From the NCBI GenBank assembly GCA_022432975.1, contig CM039515.1:20711554-20775553 (forward strand): a DNA stretch of 64,000 bases, written 5' to 3'. This DNA is from Begonia masoniana. Taxonomy: Eukaryota > Streptophyta > Magnoliopsida > Cucurbitales > Begoniaceae. The position numbers and the translations under genes were made by a program. Below, piece by piece: positions 12,441 to 26,000 of the stretch (the stretch's first letter is position 1; each line of letters starts with the position of its first letter). The notes beneath the pieces were generated by a model. That model made no database searches. It worked only from the letters and a program-made list of their open reading frames with translations, and had not been told where the DNA came from.

Positions 12441-14741
12441 TCCATCCCAGTCGTCCATTCCAGTCGTCCATTCCAGTCGTCCATTCCAGTAGTCCATTCC
12501 AGTAGTCCATCCCAGTCGTCCATTCCAGTCATCCATTCCAGTAGTCCATCCCAGTCGTCCATTCCAGTCGTCCATTCCAGTCGTCCATTCTAGTAGTCCA
12601 TTCCAGTAGTCCATTCCAGTAGTCCATTCCAGTAGTCCATTCCAGTAGTCCATTCCAGTAGTCCATCCCAGTCGTCCATTCCAGTAGTCCATTCCAGTAG
12701 TCCATTCCAGTCGTCCATTCCAGTAGTCCATTCCAGTAGTCCATCCCAGTCGTCCATTCCAGTCGTCCATTCCAGTAGTCCATCCCAGTCGTCCATTCCA
12801 GTAGTCCATTCCAGTAGTCCATCCCAGTCGTCCATTCCAGTCGTCCATTCCAGTAGTCCATTCCAGTAGTCCATTCCAGTAGTCCATTCCAGTAGTCCAT
12901 TCCAGTAGTCCATTCCAGTAGTCCATTCCAGTAGTCCATTCCAGTAGTCCATCCCAGTCGTCCATTCCAGTAGTCCATTCCAGTAGTCCATTCCAGTAGT
13001 CCATCCCAGTCGTCCATTCCAGTAGTCCATTCCAGTAGTCCATTCCAGTAGTCCATCCCAGTCGTCCATTCCAGTAGTCCATTCCAGTAGTCCATTCCAG
13101 TAGTCCATTCCAGTAGTCCATTCCAGTAGTCCATTCCAGTAGTCCATTCCAGTAGTCCATTCCAGTAGTCCATTCCAGTAGTCCATTCCAGTAGTCCATT
13201 CCAGTAGTCCATTCCAGTAGTCCATTCCAGTAGTCCATTCCAGTAGTCCATTCCAGTAGTCCATTCCAGTAGTCCATTCCAGTAGTCCATTCCAGTAGTC
13301 CATTCCAGTAGTCCATTCCAGTAGTCCATTCCAGTAGTCCATTCCAGTAGTCCATTCCAGTAGTCCATTCCAGTAGTCCATTCCAGTAGTCCATTCCAGT
13401 AGTCCATTCCAGTAGTCCATTCCAGTAGTCCATTCCAGTAGTCCATTCCAGTAGTCCATTCCAGTAGTCCATTCCAGTAGTCCATCCCAGTCGTCCATTC
13501 CAGTAGTCCATTCCAGTAGTCCATCCCAGTCGTCCATTCCAGTAGTCCATCCCAGTCGTCCATTCCAGTAGTCCATTCCAGTAGTCCATTCCAGTAGTCC
13601 ATCCCAGTCGTCCATTCCAGTAGTCCATTCCAGTAGTCCATTCCAGTAGTCCATCCCAGTCGTCCATTCCAGTAGTCCATTCCAGTAGTCCATTCCAGTA
13701 GTCCATTCCAGTAGTCCATTCCAGTAGTCCATTCCAGTAGTCCATCCCAGTCGTCCATTCCAGTCGTCCATTCCAGTAGTCCATCCCAGTCGTCCATTCC
13801 AGTAGTCCATCCCAGTCGTCCATTCCAGTAGTCCATTCCAGTAGTCCATTCCAGTAGTCCATTCCAGTAGTCCATTCCAGTAGTCCATCCCAGTCGTCCA
13901 TTCCAGTAGTCCATTCCAGTAGTCCATTCCAGTAGTCCATTCCAGTAGTCCATTCCAGTAGTCCATTCCAGTAGTCCATTCCAGTAGTCCATTCCAGTAG
14001 TCCATTCCAGTCGTCCATTCCAGTAGTCCATTCCAGTAGTCCATCCCAGTCGTCCATTCCAGTAGTCCATTCCAGTAGTCCATCCCAGTCGTCCATTCCA
14101 GTAGTCCATCCCAGTCGTCCATTCCAGTAGTCCATTCCAGTAGTCCATTCCAGTAGTCCATTCCAGTAGTCCATTCCAGTAGTCCATTCCAGTAGTCCAT
14201 TCCAGTAGTCCATTCCAGTAGTCCATTCCAGTAGTCCATTCCAGTAGTCCATCCCAGTCGTCCATTCCAGTCGTCCATTCCAGTAGTCCATCCCAGTCGT
14301 CCATTCCAGTAGTCCATTCCAGTAGTCCATCCCAGTCGTCCATTCCAGTCGTCCATTCCAGTAGTCCATCCCAGTCGTCCATTCCAGTAGTCCATCCCAG
14401 TCGTCCATTCCAGTAGTCCATCCCAGTCGTCCATTCCAGTAGTCCATCCCAGTCGTCCATTCCAGTAGTCCATTCCAGTAGTCCATTCCAGTAGTCCATT
14501 CCAGTAGTCCATCCCAGTCGTCCATTCCAGTAGTCCATTCCAGTAGTCCATTCCAGTAGTCCATCCCAGTCGTCCATTCCAGTAGTCCATTCCAGTAGTC
14601 CATTCCAGTAGTCCATTCCAGTAGTCCATTCCAGTCGTCCATTCCAGTAGTCCATTCCAGTAGTCCATTCCAGTCGTCCATTCCAGTCGTCCATTCCAGT
14701 CGTCCATTCCAGTCGTCCATTCCAGTCGTCCATTCCAGTCG
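12441..14741 (+). repeat. 177 x 13-bp tandem array (TCCATTCCAGTAG)
   Basis: About 177 units of 13 bp with three forms: TCCATTCCAGTAG, TCCATCCCAGTCG and TCCATTCCAGTCG. The fourth combination, TCCATCCCAGTAG, was not seen on reading. One TCCATTCTAGTAG unit lies near 12584. Since 39 bp equals 13 codons and no stops occur, the minus strand reads open as WNGLLEWTTGMDY-like repeats; this is a translation artefact. Confidence 0.96.
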
Positions 14742-14908
14742 TTAATTATTACATAACATTTAATAAGGATTATTCCATTTAGTATAATTTTTCCTCATAA
14801 CACACAAATTCCTTTTTATTTTGCTTGGGGATATTATCCCAATTAGATTTCACATCTATATTTAGATGAAAACGATTTAATGTTTACCGAAGAAAAATAG
14901 CGATAAAA
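14742..14908. other. AT-rich spacer
   Basis: Short AT-rich sequence between the 13-bp array and the Cassandra insertion; no feature seen apart from the Cassandra target site at its right edge. Confidence 0.5.
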
Positions 14909-14913
14909 GATTC

Positions 14914-16193
14914 TGTAACGACCCTTTATCCCAGCAAGATATTGTCCGCTCCGGGGATTGGGCCGCAACCCAATATCCTCCCCTCACGGCTTTGTTTGGC
15001 GAGAGCACTTCCCGGAAGGTCACCCAACCTGGAATTACTCTCGCCGAAGCCCTCTTAACTTCGGAGTTCTTATGGGATCCGTTGCCAATTGAGCTCCAAA
15101 ACGCGTCTTACTATCTTGGGAGGGTCTCTTTACATATGTTTCATTTCCACATACTTTCCCAAGCGATGTGGGATTGTGACAACCCCCTTTTTACGACCTG
15201 TCACCTTCCGGTTCACCCGCGCGGACGTACCGCCATCCGGGTTCCGGTTCGTGCAGCCATCGTACCCATACGTGCATATTCGGGTCATCACAATCACCCC
15301 CCCCTCAGGGGCCCAACGTCCTCGTTGGCCACATTTCCGGTTGGGTACAAGCTCTGTTACCATTTGTAACGACCATTTATCCCAGCAAGATATTGTCCGC
15401 TCCGGGGATTGGGCCGCAACCCAATATCCTCCCCTCACGGCTTTGTTTGGCGAGAGCACTTCCCGGAAGGTCACCCAACCTGGAATTACTCTCGCCGAAG
15501 CCCTCTTAACTTCGGAGTTCTTATGGGATCCGTTGCCAATTGAGCTCCAAAACGCGTCTTACTATCTTGGGAGGGTCTCTTTACATATGTTTCATTTCCA
15601 CATACTTTCCCAAGCGATGTGGGATTGTGACAACCCCCTTTTTACGACCTGTCACCTTCCGGTTCACCCGCGCGGACGTACCGCCATCCGGGTTCCGGTT
15701 CGTGCAGCCATCGTACCCATACGTGCATATTCGGGTCATCACAATCACCCCCCCTCAGGGGCCCAACGTCCTCGTTGGCCACATTTCCGGTTGGGTACAA
15801 GCTCTGTTACCATTTGTAACGACCATTTATCCCAGCAAGATATTGTCCGCTCCGGGGATTGGGCCGCAACCCAATATCCTCCCCTCACGGCTTTGTTTGG
15901 CGAGAGCACTTCCCGGAAGGTCACCCAACCTGGAATTACTCTCGCCGAAGCCCTCTTAACTTCGGAGTTCTTATGGGATCCGTTGCCAATTGAGCTCCAA
16001 AACGCGTCTTACTATCTTGGGAGGGTCTCTTTACATATGTTTCATTTCCACATACTTTCCCAAGCGATGTGGGATTGTGACAACCCCCTTTTTACGACCT
16101 GTCACCTTCCGGTTCACCCGCGTGGACGTACCGCCATCCGGGTTCCGGTTCGTGCAGCCATCGTACCCATACGTGCATATTCGGGTCATCACA
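14914..16193 (-). mobile_element. Cassandra-type TRIM with three LTRs and two internal regions
   Basis: Three 379-bp direct repeats (14914-15292, 15365-15743, 15815-16193) are separated by two internal segments of 72 and 71 bp. Read on the minus strand each LTR starts TGTGATGACC and ends GTTACA; it is followed by TGGTAACAGAGC, close to the initiator-Met tRNA binding site TGGTATCAGAGC, and the internal segment ends in a G-rich polypurine tract. A perfect target duplication GATTC lies at 14909-14913 and 16194-16198. The LTRs contain 5S rRNA-derived sequence, the hallmark of the known Cassandra family. I saw only a couple of substitutions among the three LTRs, so the copy is young. No protein is encoded. 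Confidence 0.95.
14998..15086 (-). other. 5S rRNA-derived segment in the Cassandra LTR
   Basis: On the minus strand this reads like plant 5S rRNA: GGATCCCATAAGAACTCCG, then AAGTTAAGAGGGCTTCGGC (box A region) and GGTTGGGTGACCTTCCGGGA (box C region). It matches from memory with scattered changes, for example GTTGGG where 5S has GATGGG. The same segment recurs in the other two LTRs (about 15449-15537 and 15899-15987). It is a retrotransposon component and not a 5S rRNA gene; Pol III promoter activity is plausible from family knowledge. Confidence 0.92.
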
Positions 16194-16198
16194 GATTC

Positions 16199-16796
16199 TT
16201 CTAAAAAAATTAACAACAAGATAAATAATATGTTTGGGGGTTATAAAAAAAATAAAAAAGAATTAAAAAACATAATAATTGTAATTTTCTAATCTACTTT
16301 CAAGCTCGAGTGAGCCCTTTGGATACTCGATGGGTAGAATTTAAATAGAGGAACTTTGAGAGGAACTCCGTTGCAATATTATTGACTCTACTCTTCTATA
16401 ATATTATATGAGTATGTATCTTTAGGTTACACTACTGAGTAACCAGAAACCTTCATAACCAATGTTGACAATAGCGTAAAAAAGGTAGTGTGACTTATAA
16501 GAGAAAGTCAATACAAATAATTTATATCCCCTTTACTTAATTCTTAAAAAAAAACCTTTGAAATCTAATTAACTTAGGAAAAACATTAAAGAGTTAGTAA
16601 TTTATAATATTAACTGTGAAGTTTAGTTTTGATGATAGTACTTAGCAAGTTGAAGAGGAGTTTGAGCGCACACATACTTTAGAAAATTATTTTATGGGGA
16701 AATAACTATCTGTTAATTGGTTTTAATGGTGCTAGTGGAATTTTTCATAAGATTACAAGTTTCAAAATATCCTGAAAATTGCATGATAGTACTATC
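16199..16796. other. AT-rich intergenic stretch
   Basis: No ORF, tRNA or clear repeat recognised. It lies between the Cassandra copy and the decayed hAT; the missing end of that hAT is not found here. Confidence 0.4.
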
Positions 16797-18830
16797 TTAG
16801 TTAATCACTAGAGATAAACATGTAAAATAAATAAATATTAGAATGTTCGAACTTTCTTCTATAGTTGTGATAGTACTATCTTCGAAATCATCATCAATGT
16901 TTGTAGAAATTTTAAAATGATTGAATGTTTTAAGCCAACTGTGGGAGCATATGAGAGCTTCAATACTTTGGAAGCTTAGAGAACTGCGAAAGGCATCAAG
17001 AACACGACCATCACAACTAAAAACAGATTTTGACACCACTGTAGAAATTGGAATGATCAATATATCTTTCACAATTGTACTCAAAATTCAATATTTATCG
17101 GAGTTCCTCTTCCACCAAAATAATATGTCAGAACTGTTTGAAAAATTCTCTTACTTCTCAGACAAATATAGATCAATCTCTGATATATTAGTTTCATCAC
17201 TTCTCTCATAAAAATTGTCAGGCCCATAAAACATAGACTACACTACAGTTGAACGAGCTTGCGCCAAAGAAATCATTGACTTTATAGACTTTTGTTGACT
17301 ATTGCTGCTACTTGGAGTCTAGTCTTCATTAGTTGTATCACTTTTATATTCGGTATACAACTTTTCAATTACATCATCTATCTGCTTTGTGTATTGTTCA
17401 GCTCTTTCACTGTCAAATAAAATGGCAACAATGCCGTAAAAATTTTGTTTTGCAACTTGGATCAAGAACAACAGCAACATATACAAGCATGTTTATTTTT
17501 TTAAAATATCCTCAATATTTATCAAACTTCTTTTGCATCTCATTGGTCATTCTTCTTAGCGTTAAATTATCACTGTTACTATATGTCTCAATAGCAATCT
17601 TCAAATTACAAACTTCACCTACGTACATATTCGATGTAATATGCAGAGAAGCAGAAATATTAAGTGTCATAGTATGAAATGTCTCTAAGAATTTTATATA
17701 TTCTCGAATGCATGACTAATTTTCAGATGTGGGTGAACTTTCCACTCCCATTTCATGCAAGAAAGAACTATCATTCTCTGCTAATTTTTCAAAAGTCGTT
17801 TCATACTTCTCAGCGCTTGCCAACATCAAATACATAGAGTTCTAAAGAGTAGGAACGTCGAGCAACAAATTACTTTTACAAGTAATTTTAACTGCATCAA
17901 CGCAGGTTTTGAACTGTTGTAATCTTCCCAGAGAAGACCTTACGTACTTAATAACTTTTTTGTACCCTCGCTATAGACTCATGATGTTCTTTCAACCCAT
18001 CAGAAACAATCAAATTGAGGACATGTGCAAAATATCTTACGTGCATATGATCTCCATTTAAAATCAACCTCCAATTTCGAATTGTTTTTGTCAAATAGGA
18101 AATAGCAAAGTCGTTGGAAGAAGCATTGTCAACAGTTATGTTATAACATTTTCAATCTTTCAATTAAGCAAATATTTTTCAACTTCCTTACCAATAGATT
18201 CACCCTTACGAGTCGAAATCAAACAAAAATTCAATATCTTCTTTTGCACATGCCAAGCTTGATTAATATAATGACATATCAGCACCATGTAATTCAAATT
18301 TTGAATATAGGTTCATGTGTCAGTGGTCAGACATACCCTCTATGATGTTGTAAAAAAAACACTCATTCAACTTGGTTCTTTCTTTCTTAAATATGTTGCG
18401 AATATCTCTTGCTACTATTCTTGTCGATGACGTAATAAATTTAGGATTAAGATACAAACAAAATGTGCTAAAAATAATTCATTCTACCACTTTCAGTTGC
18501 AATTCATCCAAGATAATTATCTTTGCGAGAAATTCGCTAGCAGCCATTATAGTAAATATGGGTATACCAGCAATCTTGCTCTTATTAGGTTTAAAAATCA
18601 AAGTTTTTTTACTTATTGTCTACATTTCGTAGAAACTTTTTGTATACTTTAATATGCTTTACTAAACTAGAAGTCACATTTTTCGTCGGGTGTGTTGCAT
18701 AAATCTGCCCACAATAATTACATTTAGCTGAATCGGTGTTTGGCACCCTACTGAAGTGAATCCAAGTTAGAGACTTAATTCTTTTCAATTCCACATGCGA
18801 ATTTTCACTATGAGAAGTATTCATCTTACC
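16797..18830 (-). pseudogene. hAT transposase pseudogene (BED finger, dimerisation region)
   Basis: In minus-strand order the pieces are a BED-type zinc-finger region (LTWIHFSRVPNTDSAKCNYC, about 18690-18780), where the last Cys of the finger in the relative is Tyr (HIKVY versus HIKVC). A degraded RNase-H-like core follows, then the C-terminal hAT dimerisation region with FSCDGRVLDAFRSSLS and LICSHSWLK (16920-17050). Frames are broken by many stops and shifts, so no functional transposase can be made. Confidence 0.85.
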
Positions 18831-18882
18831 GTGGAGCAAAAAATAATAAACATGTAAACACATTAATCAACATAAATTTACA

Positions 18883-19075
18883 ACCTAAATTTATAAACAG
18901 ATAAACTTTCTGAACAAGCAACAACAACCAACAAACATCAGGCAAAAATTCTAAATTTATAAATAGATAAACTTTAGCAATAGACAACAACAAACAACAT
19001 GCAAAAATCCTAAATTTATAAACAGATAAACCTCAACAACAAGTAACAACAAACAACATGCAAAAATTTGTAAAT
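18883..19075 (-). repeat. Three imperfect ~60-68-bp tandem copies in hAT leader
   Basis: CTAAATTTATAAACAGATAA-type starts recur near 18884, 18952 and 19011, each followed by an AACAACAA-rich stretch. They lie in the leader upstream of the hAT transposase pseudogene. Confidence 0.75.
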
Positions 19076-19710
19076 ACATTAACCTAAATTTATCAATCAA
19101 CAGTCATAGATTTTTTATCAACTAACATGCAAAAATTTATCAACCAACAGTGAGGCAGCAACAAACGCATTTAGCACATAAATTACACATATAGTAATGT
19201 TTGTGCGTTGAGTGAATAGTGAGGGAGAGCAGTGCTGAGTCGCTAAACAGCGAACAGTTTCGATTCAGCAAGACCGACGCTAAATGGCATTGTCGATCGA
19301 TGTTGCCTGGCTACCCTGCCAGTGGCGTGCGAGTTCGAAGTGAGACTGAGATGAGAGTCTGAGAGTCTGAGAAGACTGAGGGCGAGCGAGCAGGTGAGGC
19401 GAGCACCGAGTAGGTGAGGCAAGCATGATATGCGATTGGATTTGGCTTTAGAAGTGGAACTGGAAGTCTGGATTCTGAAACACGAACAAAACACTGAAAC
19501 AAGGCTTTTTAATTTCATTCTCGGTCCGGTCCACGATTTTTTAGAATTTTGGCATCTAGACCGTGGACCAGACTGAGTCCCACGGTAAATGTAGTATGAG
19601 GAACTATCCCTAACCGAGAACCGTGGATAACCGACCAAAATCGGACCGAAATTTTCAGTCCGGTCTGGTTCTCGGTACTCGGTTCAATCCTGCCCACCCC
19701 TACGGAATAT

Positions 19711-20002
19711 GACTATACATTCTCAACAGAGTGATCTGTATTTATGACTTTATTAATTTGAAAATCATATACTTAAAATATAAATCAGGACTAATGTGAT
19801 TATCTCTTTTTAAATTTAATCTCACATATACAACATATATGTAAATTTAAAATTGCACAAATAGTCAATGATTTTTTTTGAATTTACAAAACATTTCGTA
19901 TAATGCAAACATAAAAAATTAATCATAAAAATTATTTATTAATTACATGCAATAAAAATATTAATAACATTTTCTTGTTGGACACATTATACCCAACATT
20001 TA
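19711..20002. other. AT-rich 3' flank of the PES gene
   Basis: No gene is visible. This probably contains the 3' UTR and polyadenylation region of the minus-strand PES gene. Confidence 0.4.
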
Positions 20003-23000
20003 TCAGGGATCAAATGTCGGCAATTCGTGCGAAAGAGAGTATATTGCTTTATATATTGTCCTGTCAACTACGCTTCGGAGCGGATCTTTCTCTCTCTTCT
20101 TGACCAAGTAAGCTAAACAATTTTCAACTTCGGATTTGATATCAAGGTATAGTCGCTTTGCGATTTTCTTGTCAGTCAGAATCTCTTCCCTTCCTTTTGT
20201 TTGCACTGGCTTACCGAACATGTAGTACATTCGACCCGGAATCTTGGGCAACAACACTGGAACAAACACGTCCGGGTTTCCCACCTCTCCACTCGTCTCG
20301 TCCCTGCAATCAGACCACATTCAATCAATAGGAAAATTTAGAATTAGAATCAATCAGTCATGGCTCTCGAAAGAGCATCTTCAGCCTTACAATGAGAAGA
20401 AGTTACCTCACTTTAATTGATTTGACATTAGCTTCTTTGATGTAGTCATTAAGCACAGGGATCTTTTTTATGTCATTGTAATCAAGAACAAGCTGCCAGT
20501 AACAAATCAAAAGGCAGTTGATAAGTTTGTTCAAAAGTAGAGCACAGCTAATGAAGAATAAGCTGGATCTTTTTTCTCTCTTTTATTTGCTACCCATGTA
20601 AGTCTGTGTGTGTATGTATGTGTGAAAACAAGTATGCATGAATCCATGTACCTATGTATCCATAATAAGTTTAGAAATGACAAAACAAAATGGATTTCCT
20701 TCTCAGAGACAAACATGGCTTTAGATGGAAACCCGTAGGGGGGTGACAGAGTATGAGAAGAATCATTATTTAACACGTGATGAATACTATAATGGTTTTG
20801 ATTTGGAAATAGCAAAAAGAGAAGCTTACATTTGTTAAATCGTCTTCTCCTACGGCTCCAAATGGCACGATCGTGGCCCCAAAACGAGCCGCCATTCTCA
20901 CAAACTCTGGTTGATCTGGCCAGAATAACTTATATTCTTCACCCTGTCAAGTAAAAAGCACGATAACCATGAAAACCAAACTATTATTAACTACAAACTC
21001 ATAACAAACTAGCCAACACCAGTCCATGTAAAACTATGAAATTTCAGATTTTATCAGATGAATTATAAGTAGCTTCTTTTACCTTAAAATGGAGGGCCTC
21101 TCGTACACCACCAGGATAAAGTAGAATATGTGACTTTTTGGATAATAACTTAAAAAGATTGCCTGCTGATACAGGGACTGCTCCAAAAACTTTTAACCAA
21201 TCACTTATAGAAAACTCAGTCATTGAATCTTCAAAATTCCCCACAAATATTTCAGGATGTGCCAATCCACGAACCATAATATTCTTCTCTCTCAAAAATT
21301 CTTCAACCAGAGAAAATAGCTCTAATCCCATTATATTGTGATAACCAACCAGTAATACAGGACCTTCGTTGGGAACCCCGGCAAGACCTCTCACAATAGT
21401 TCCATCTTCCAAAGTTGAGAACATGACAGAACCAGCAGCAAAACGTAATAACCTGTCATTGAAGTGGGGCAAAGTTATCTTCAAATGTTTTCCTCTTTTT
21501 GTCAGCTTCAACTTTGAATACACACAGATACCATTGTGATTCTATTTACAGTCTAGCATGGGTTGGAATTTGACCAAATCACATCCTTATACGACCAATC
21601 TAATAAACCCAATGTATTTATTGCAGATGGGCATATGCATGAATGGAGAATATATAATATAGTGGATCATTTATCCATTTATTGTTCTATGTAACTGTGT
21701 TATTTTTCAAGCCATAACAGGAAAAAAGATTTATTTATTGATCTTGTACAAATGTTATAATGGAGCTAAAGTAAATTACAGCAAAAATGTGGGGCAGCAT
21801 CATCAATTTGTTCAAATGCCTCTCTCTGCAGGCTTAATTTGATTGATTGCTTACAGATTATAAATGTAGGAACTACAATGAACTCCTCCAACAACCTTTA
21901 AGAGCTGCATCTTCAAATCCTATATTTATTTACTTACTTGTATTCGTTGACTCTCTTGAATCAAAATAGTAGATATTATCAGCAAGTTGAATCAAGAAGT
22001 TATCAAAAAAAAAAAAAAAAAAACTACAACAGTTTCATCAAGAACACCATCAAAAAAACATTAGAAGAAAAGGGCCAAATGGTGCTGACTTACCCAATTA
22101 CTTGTTCCATTGCATATTTGAATTCTGACTTGCTAGGAGGTAAGAAATCCAAGACTGAATCATGCCTTCTAGAGCGACGATATTTGCGAATAGCTTTAAT
22201 AACTGTCAGCAGACTAACCCCATCTTCCTGATATGATGTCATAAAATATTTAAGTAATCTACAAAAACAAATGCATGACAAAATGAATTTTACGTTACTA
22301 GACTATCACGACACAACACACATGTATGTTTACTAGTTGATGAAAGGAGCATAACAATTCACTATATTCAACACCTATTTATAAAAAATAGGATATAATT
22401 TGGACAAATATTGTAAATAATACAGGGAAAAGAAACTCCTAAGATCAAGGTTGTAAAATGAGACTACTAAGATACCAACAACGTCCAATAATAGCTCAAA
22501 AATATCTGAGAACCCTAGTGAAAACTTTTAGCTCATAATCTTTAATCCAAAATCTAGCTAGCATTCCACGGATGTTATTCAAGAAGTTCTAACTAACAAA
22601 AACCCAATACCAATAATAGGGTGTGTCCGTGTTCCTTGAAGTAGCGAAATGAGCAATTCTTCAGCAAGCTCTTCAGCCGTTTGGCTTCATCTACACTTGG
22701 AACCATATTATCCTTCTCACTGGAAAAGTAAATTGACGAGAACTGATCAATTTGAAAGAGGAAATGGAACATGAATTATGAACAATAGAACATTAATGCA
22801 TCCTTAATGAGATAAATTCATTCTTATCTGTGACCAAATTGAACAAAGGTAAAATAAGTGTTCTAGCTGGAGATGTGTATATGATTTGATATAGTGATTT
22901 TCCGCTGAATAATAAGAGTAATGTGAGATATCTCTTGTAGTAGAATTCAAATGATTGATTGCAAACGTATAAAATGGAGAATAAGAAGTTCACCAATCAA

Positions 23001-26000
23001 GTTGTTGTCATCTCTTTAAAATTTGAAAGAATGACTTGCAATAAAATCTGACAGTCGACAATGATTGATATATATATAACAAGAACTAGATTTGCCATAT
23101 AGGGAAAATGAGAATTAACATTTGTCAAATACTATAAATTAATATTAAGAATGAATAAATAAATTAACACAAACCAGAAAACTGATAAAAGAAGAGGTTT
23201 GAAAACCACAGACAAGATAGATGGATGGATAAGTGTTTCGATAAATGGAGGGATTGAGATAGAGAAAGAGGGCAAGCCAATAATATCAAGGAACAATACC
23301 CTCCCATATAACCTCATATTTTATTCCAAAAAAAAACTAAATCAGGGATGTAAAGTGGAAAAATCTGACACGTAAAGTTGATAATTTTATTATGTCAAGC
23401 CAAAAGTTACAAAGAAGATGCAATGTATTCATTCATAAATAATCAAACTAAAATAGCACCGTAATATTGGAAATAAGAACCTTGCCAGTACAAGAACTTC
23501 AGCTTTAACAGCATGGAGACGTGAATTAGCATAAGCAGCAGCAGATTTAAGCAATTGCAGCTTCCAAAGAAGAGTTTTTTTGGGGATTATATTGGCGAGT
23601 TCCTGAAAAATAAAATGAGGTAAGTTGTTAGTCAAAAACCTTATATCAGACAAAATTCAAAAAAAACATAATGTTGATATGTTGTCATCAACCATGCAAA
23701 ATTACATATAAAGCACATTCCTCCGAGGCTATATTTATTAGCCAAATGATGGCATAATGTAGGAAATGAGAATATGGTCACGTTGAGTAAATGAGAAAAT
23801 GCTATCAGATCATATCAGAACTACCTTCTTATCACTTTATTGACTGTGCATCTCCAGACCCTTAAGACATAAGCAATACTTTTTTAATGCTTAGGACATC
23901 GACAACAAATGCATAAAAAACAACGTTATTTTTGTAAACAAAAATTTGGGCGATTTTGACCTGCTTCAAGACATCAAAGTAGGCCATGAGTGACGAAGTT
24001 ATTGAAAGCACCTAGATTTCTATTACTAGACTATTTTGGAGTTATACCATGTATTCACATTTTTCATGATATTAAGTGCATGCTTTTTAATTTAAGTATA
24101 ATGCTTATAGATAAGTGACATAGAATGAATAAACAAGGAGGCAAATGTAATAGTAATCAGTCATGAAATAGAAGAAAATCAAGAAACTCAGAGAAACAAG
24201 AAGGTAGGGTAGAAAAAAAAAAAACTTATCGCAGGAAAGGATAAAAAAAGACATCAACCCAATAAAGTGATTCTTACAGACAAATATGGTAATAAAGCCG
24301 TAAGATTTTGAGACAACAATTCCAGTCTTTGTATAGGAGGAATCCCTCTTTTAATATTGACTGATGCCATCTTCACTGGATCACCTGATGAGATGAAAAA
24401 AGAGGTATCGACATAATGACCCAATTTTGGTGATCAAACACTTGAAACTTAAAAAAAAATCAAGCCCAATAACAAACCAAGAGTCATAAATGAAAACAAA
24501 TTGAAAAAACATTTGTTAGACTTCATATTTAATAGTAAATAATAATGAATGGTCCAAGAATGGAGTAAAATTTTTGTATTCCATTGCACTTTAAGCTTTA
24601 AACATGGTAGAAACAAACGTTTTTTCTACAAGCAGTGAGAAAATAATACTGACATAAACTAGTTTATATAAACAGTGCATAAAATGTCAAAAAATCAAAA
24701 AGATCAGATTTTGAAAGTTAATAACGATGAAAATGCCTAAGTTTTATATTGTCAAGTAATCAAGAAATAAAATTATAATCACAGGCTGGAACCCCCCAGA
24801 TGATAAAGCTAAGAACAACCAATTCATTCTAAACTACAGTACGTTTTATAATTAAGAAACACACTGTTTAATAATCAAGAAATACTATAATTGATGATAT
24901 ATATCATGTATGCCACGGAACAAATTTTTTTTACAGAAACAATCATTCCTTTTCGAGTTACATGTCTGAATTGGAGTAAGAAGTAAAGTTATCAAACGGA
25001 AAGAATAAAATACGGAGCGTGGAGAGATTGTAAAAAAAAAACAAATTTAAGGTTTATTAAATGTGGAAGACTTTGAAGCAAGAGTTTGCACTTGCATACC
25101 CATAATAAAGCTAAGAGCATAGGGAACTACTGTGTAGAATCCATCGGGCAAACCTTCCAAAATAGGGAGAAAAGGTTGCAACTGAGACCGCCCAAATGAT
25201 GTAGCTAAATGAAAGATAGAAAATGTCAATTTCTCAAAGTAATGAAGAAAGAAGCAATTTTTTCAGGAAGAAATAAATACAAATAAAGGATATCTGAGAC
25301 GAACCCGGATTTATTAGTATCAAAACAAGATCAATTTTTGGATTTCGAGCAGCAACAGCTAGCGCAAGGCATCCCCCAAAGGAATCCCCCACTAAATAAA
25401 TTGGCTTGTTAGGCGATAAAGTATGCTCAAGCCTGATTGTTTCCTCCACAAGTTTTATAAGTCCTGCAGGTAACAAAATCAATAACGCGAGTGATTATGG
25501 TATAAATCTTCATGATCAAAACAATGCAAGTTTCAAGCCAAGTTCTAAATTTTTTTGTTATGATAAAAATTGTAAATCTGTTGTTTAGATAACTTGGGTT
25601 GTTTCCACTATAAGGAGAATTTTTCCGGCGAGGAGTTGCATGTTTTCGTTGCACAAGGATTTTTATAATGTCCAAGGAGTACACATAATACTTGTAACAG
25701 AAACTTTTTATCCTAAACTAATCTGACTCCCAAGTTACATACAATCAATCAAATGAGAAGTGATACAAAACATTAGCAAAAGAGAGAACAAGAGCAGGGC
25801 ATTTATTTCAGCCTTCTAGAAAAAAGTTAAGACCTTCAAATGGTGTTCGATCATGAACGGGTATCTGTAGACACCGAACCTCAAAAGCTCTGCATTAGAA
25901 AAAAGTATATTTAGCAGACATTTACAGTAAAGCTTGACAAAGGTAAATGGCGTGGATATCAAGCATTTATCCTAATTTCATAATCAAAGATGAAGAGATA

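Larger units (their letters stand above)
16797..19702 (-). mobile_element. Decayed hAT transposon, 5' end intact, 3' end missing
   Basis: The transposase-side terminal repeat is at 19691-19702 (TGCCCACCCCTA, reverse complement of TAGGGGTGGGCA). It is followed inward by the same GGTCC-rich subterminal region as the hAT at 41758. Similarity to that element, on the opposite strand, runs through the transposase to about 16797 and then stops without a second terminal repeat. No 8-bp duplication partner for CGGAATAT (19703-19710) was found. Confidence 0.85.

Noticed and set aside
12411..14733. Three overlapping minus-strand frames of 700+ residues (WNGLLEWTTGMDY repeats)
   Set aside because: All three frames of a stop-free 13-bp repeat read the same peptide shifted; this is an array artefact.
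14998..15086. 5S rRNA gene
   Set aside because: It is partial, mutated and embedded in LTRs with a shared target duplication; it belongs to Cassandra.
15089..16204. 371-residue ORF across the Cassandra copies
   Set aside because: It crosses LTRs and 5S-derived sequence of a non-coding TRIM and repeats with the LTR period.
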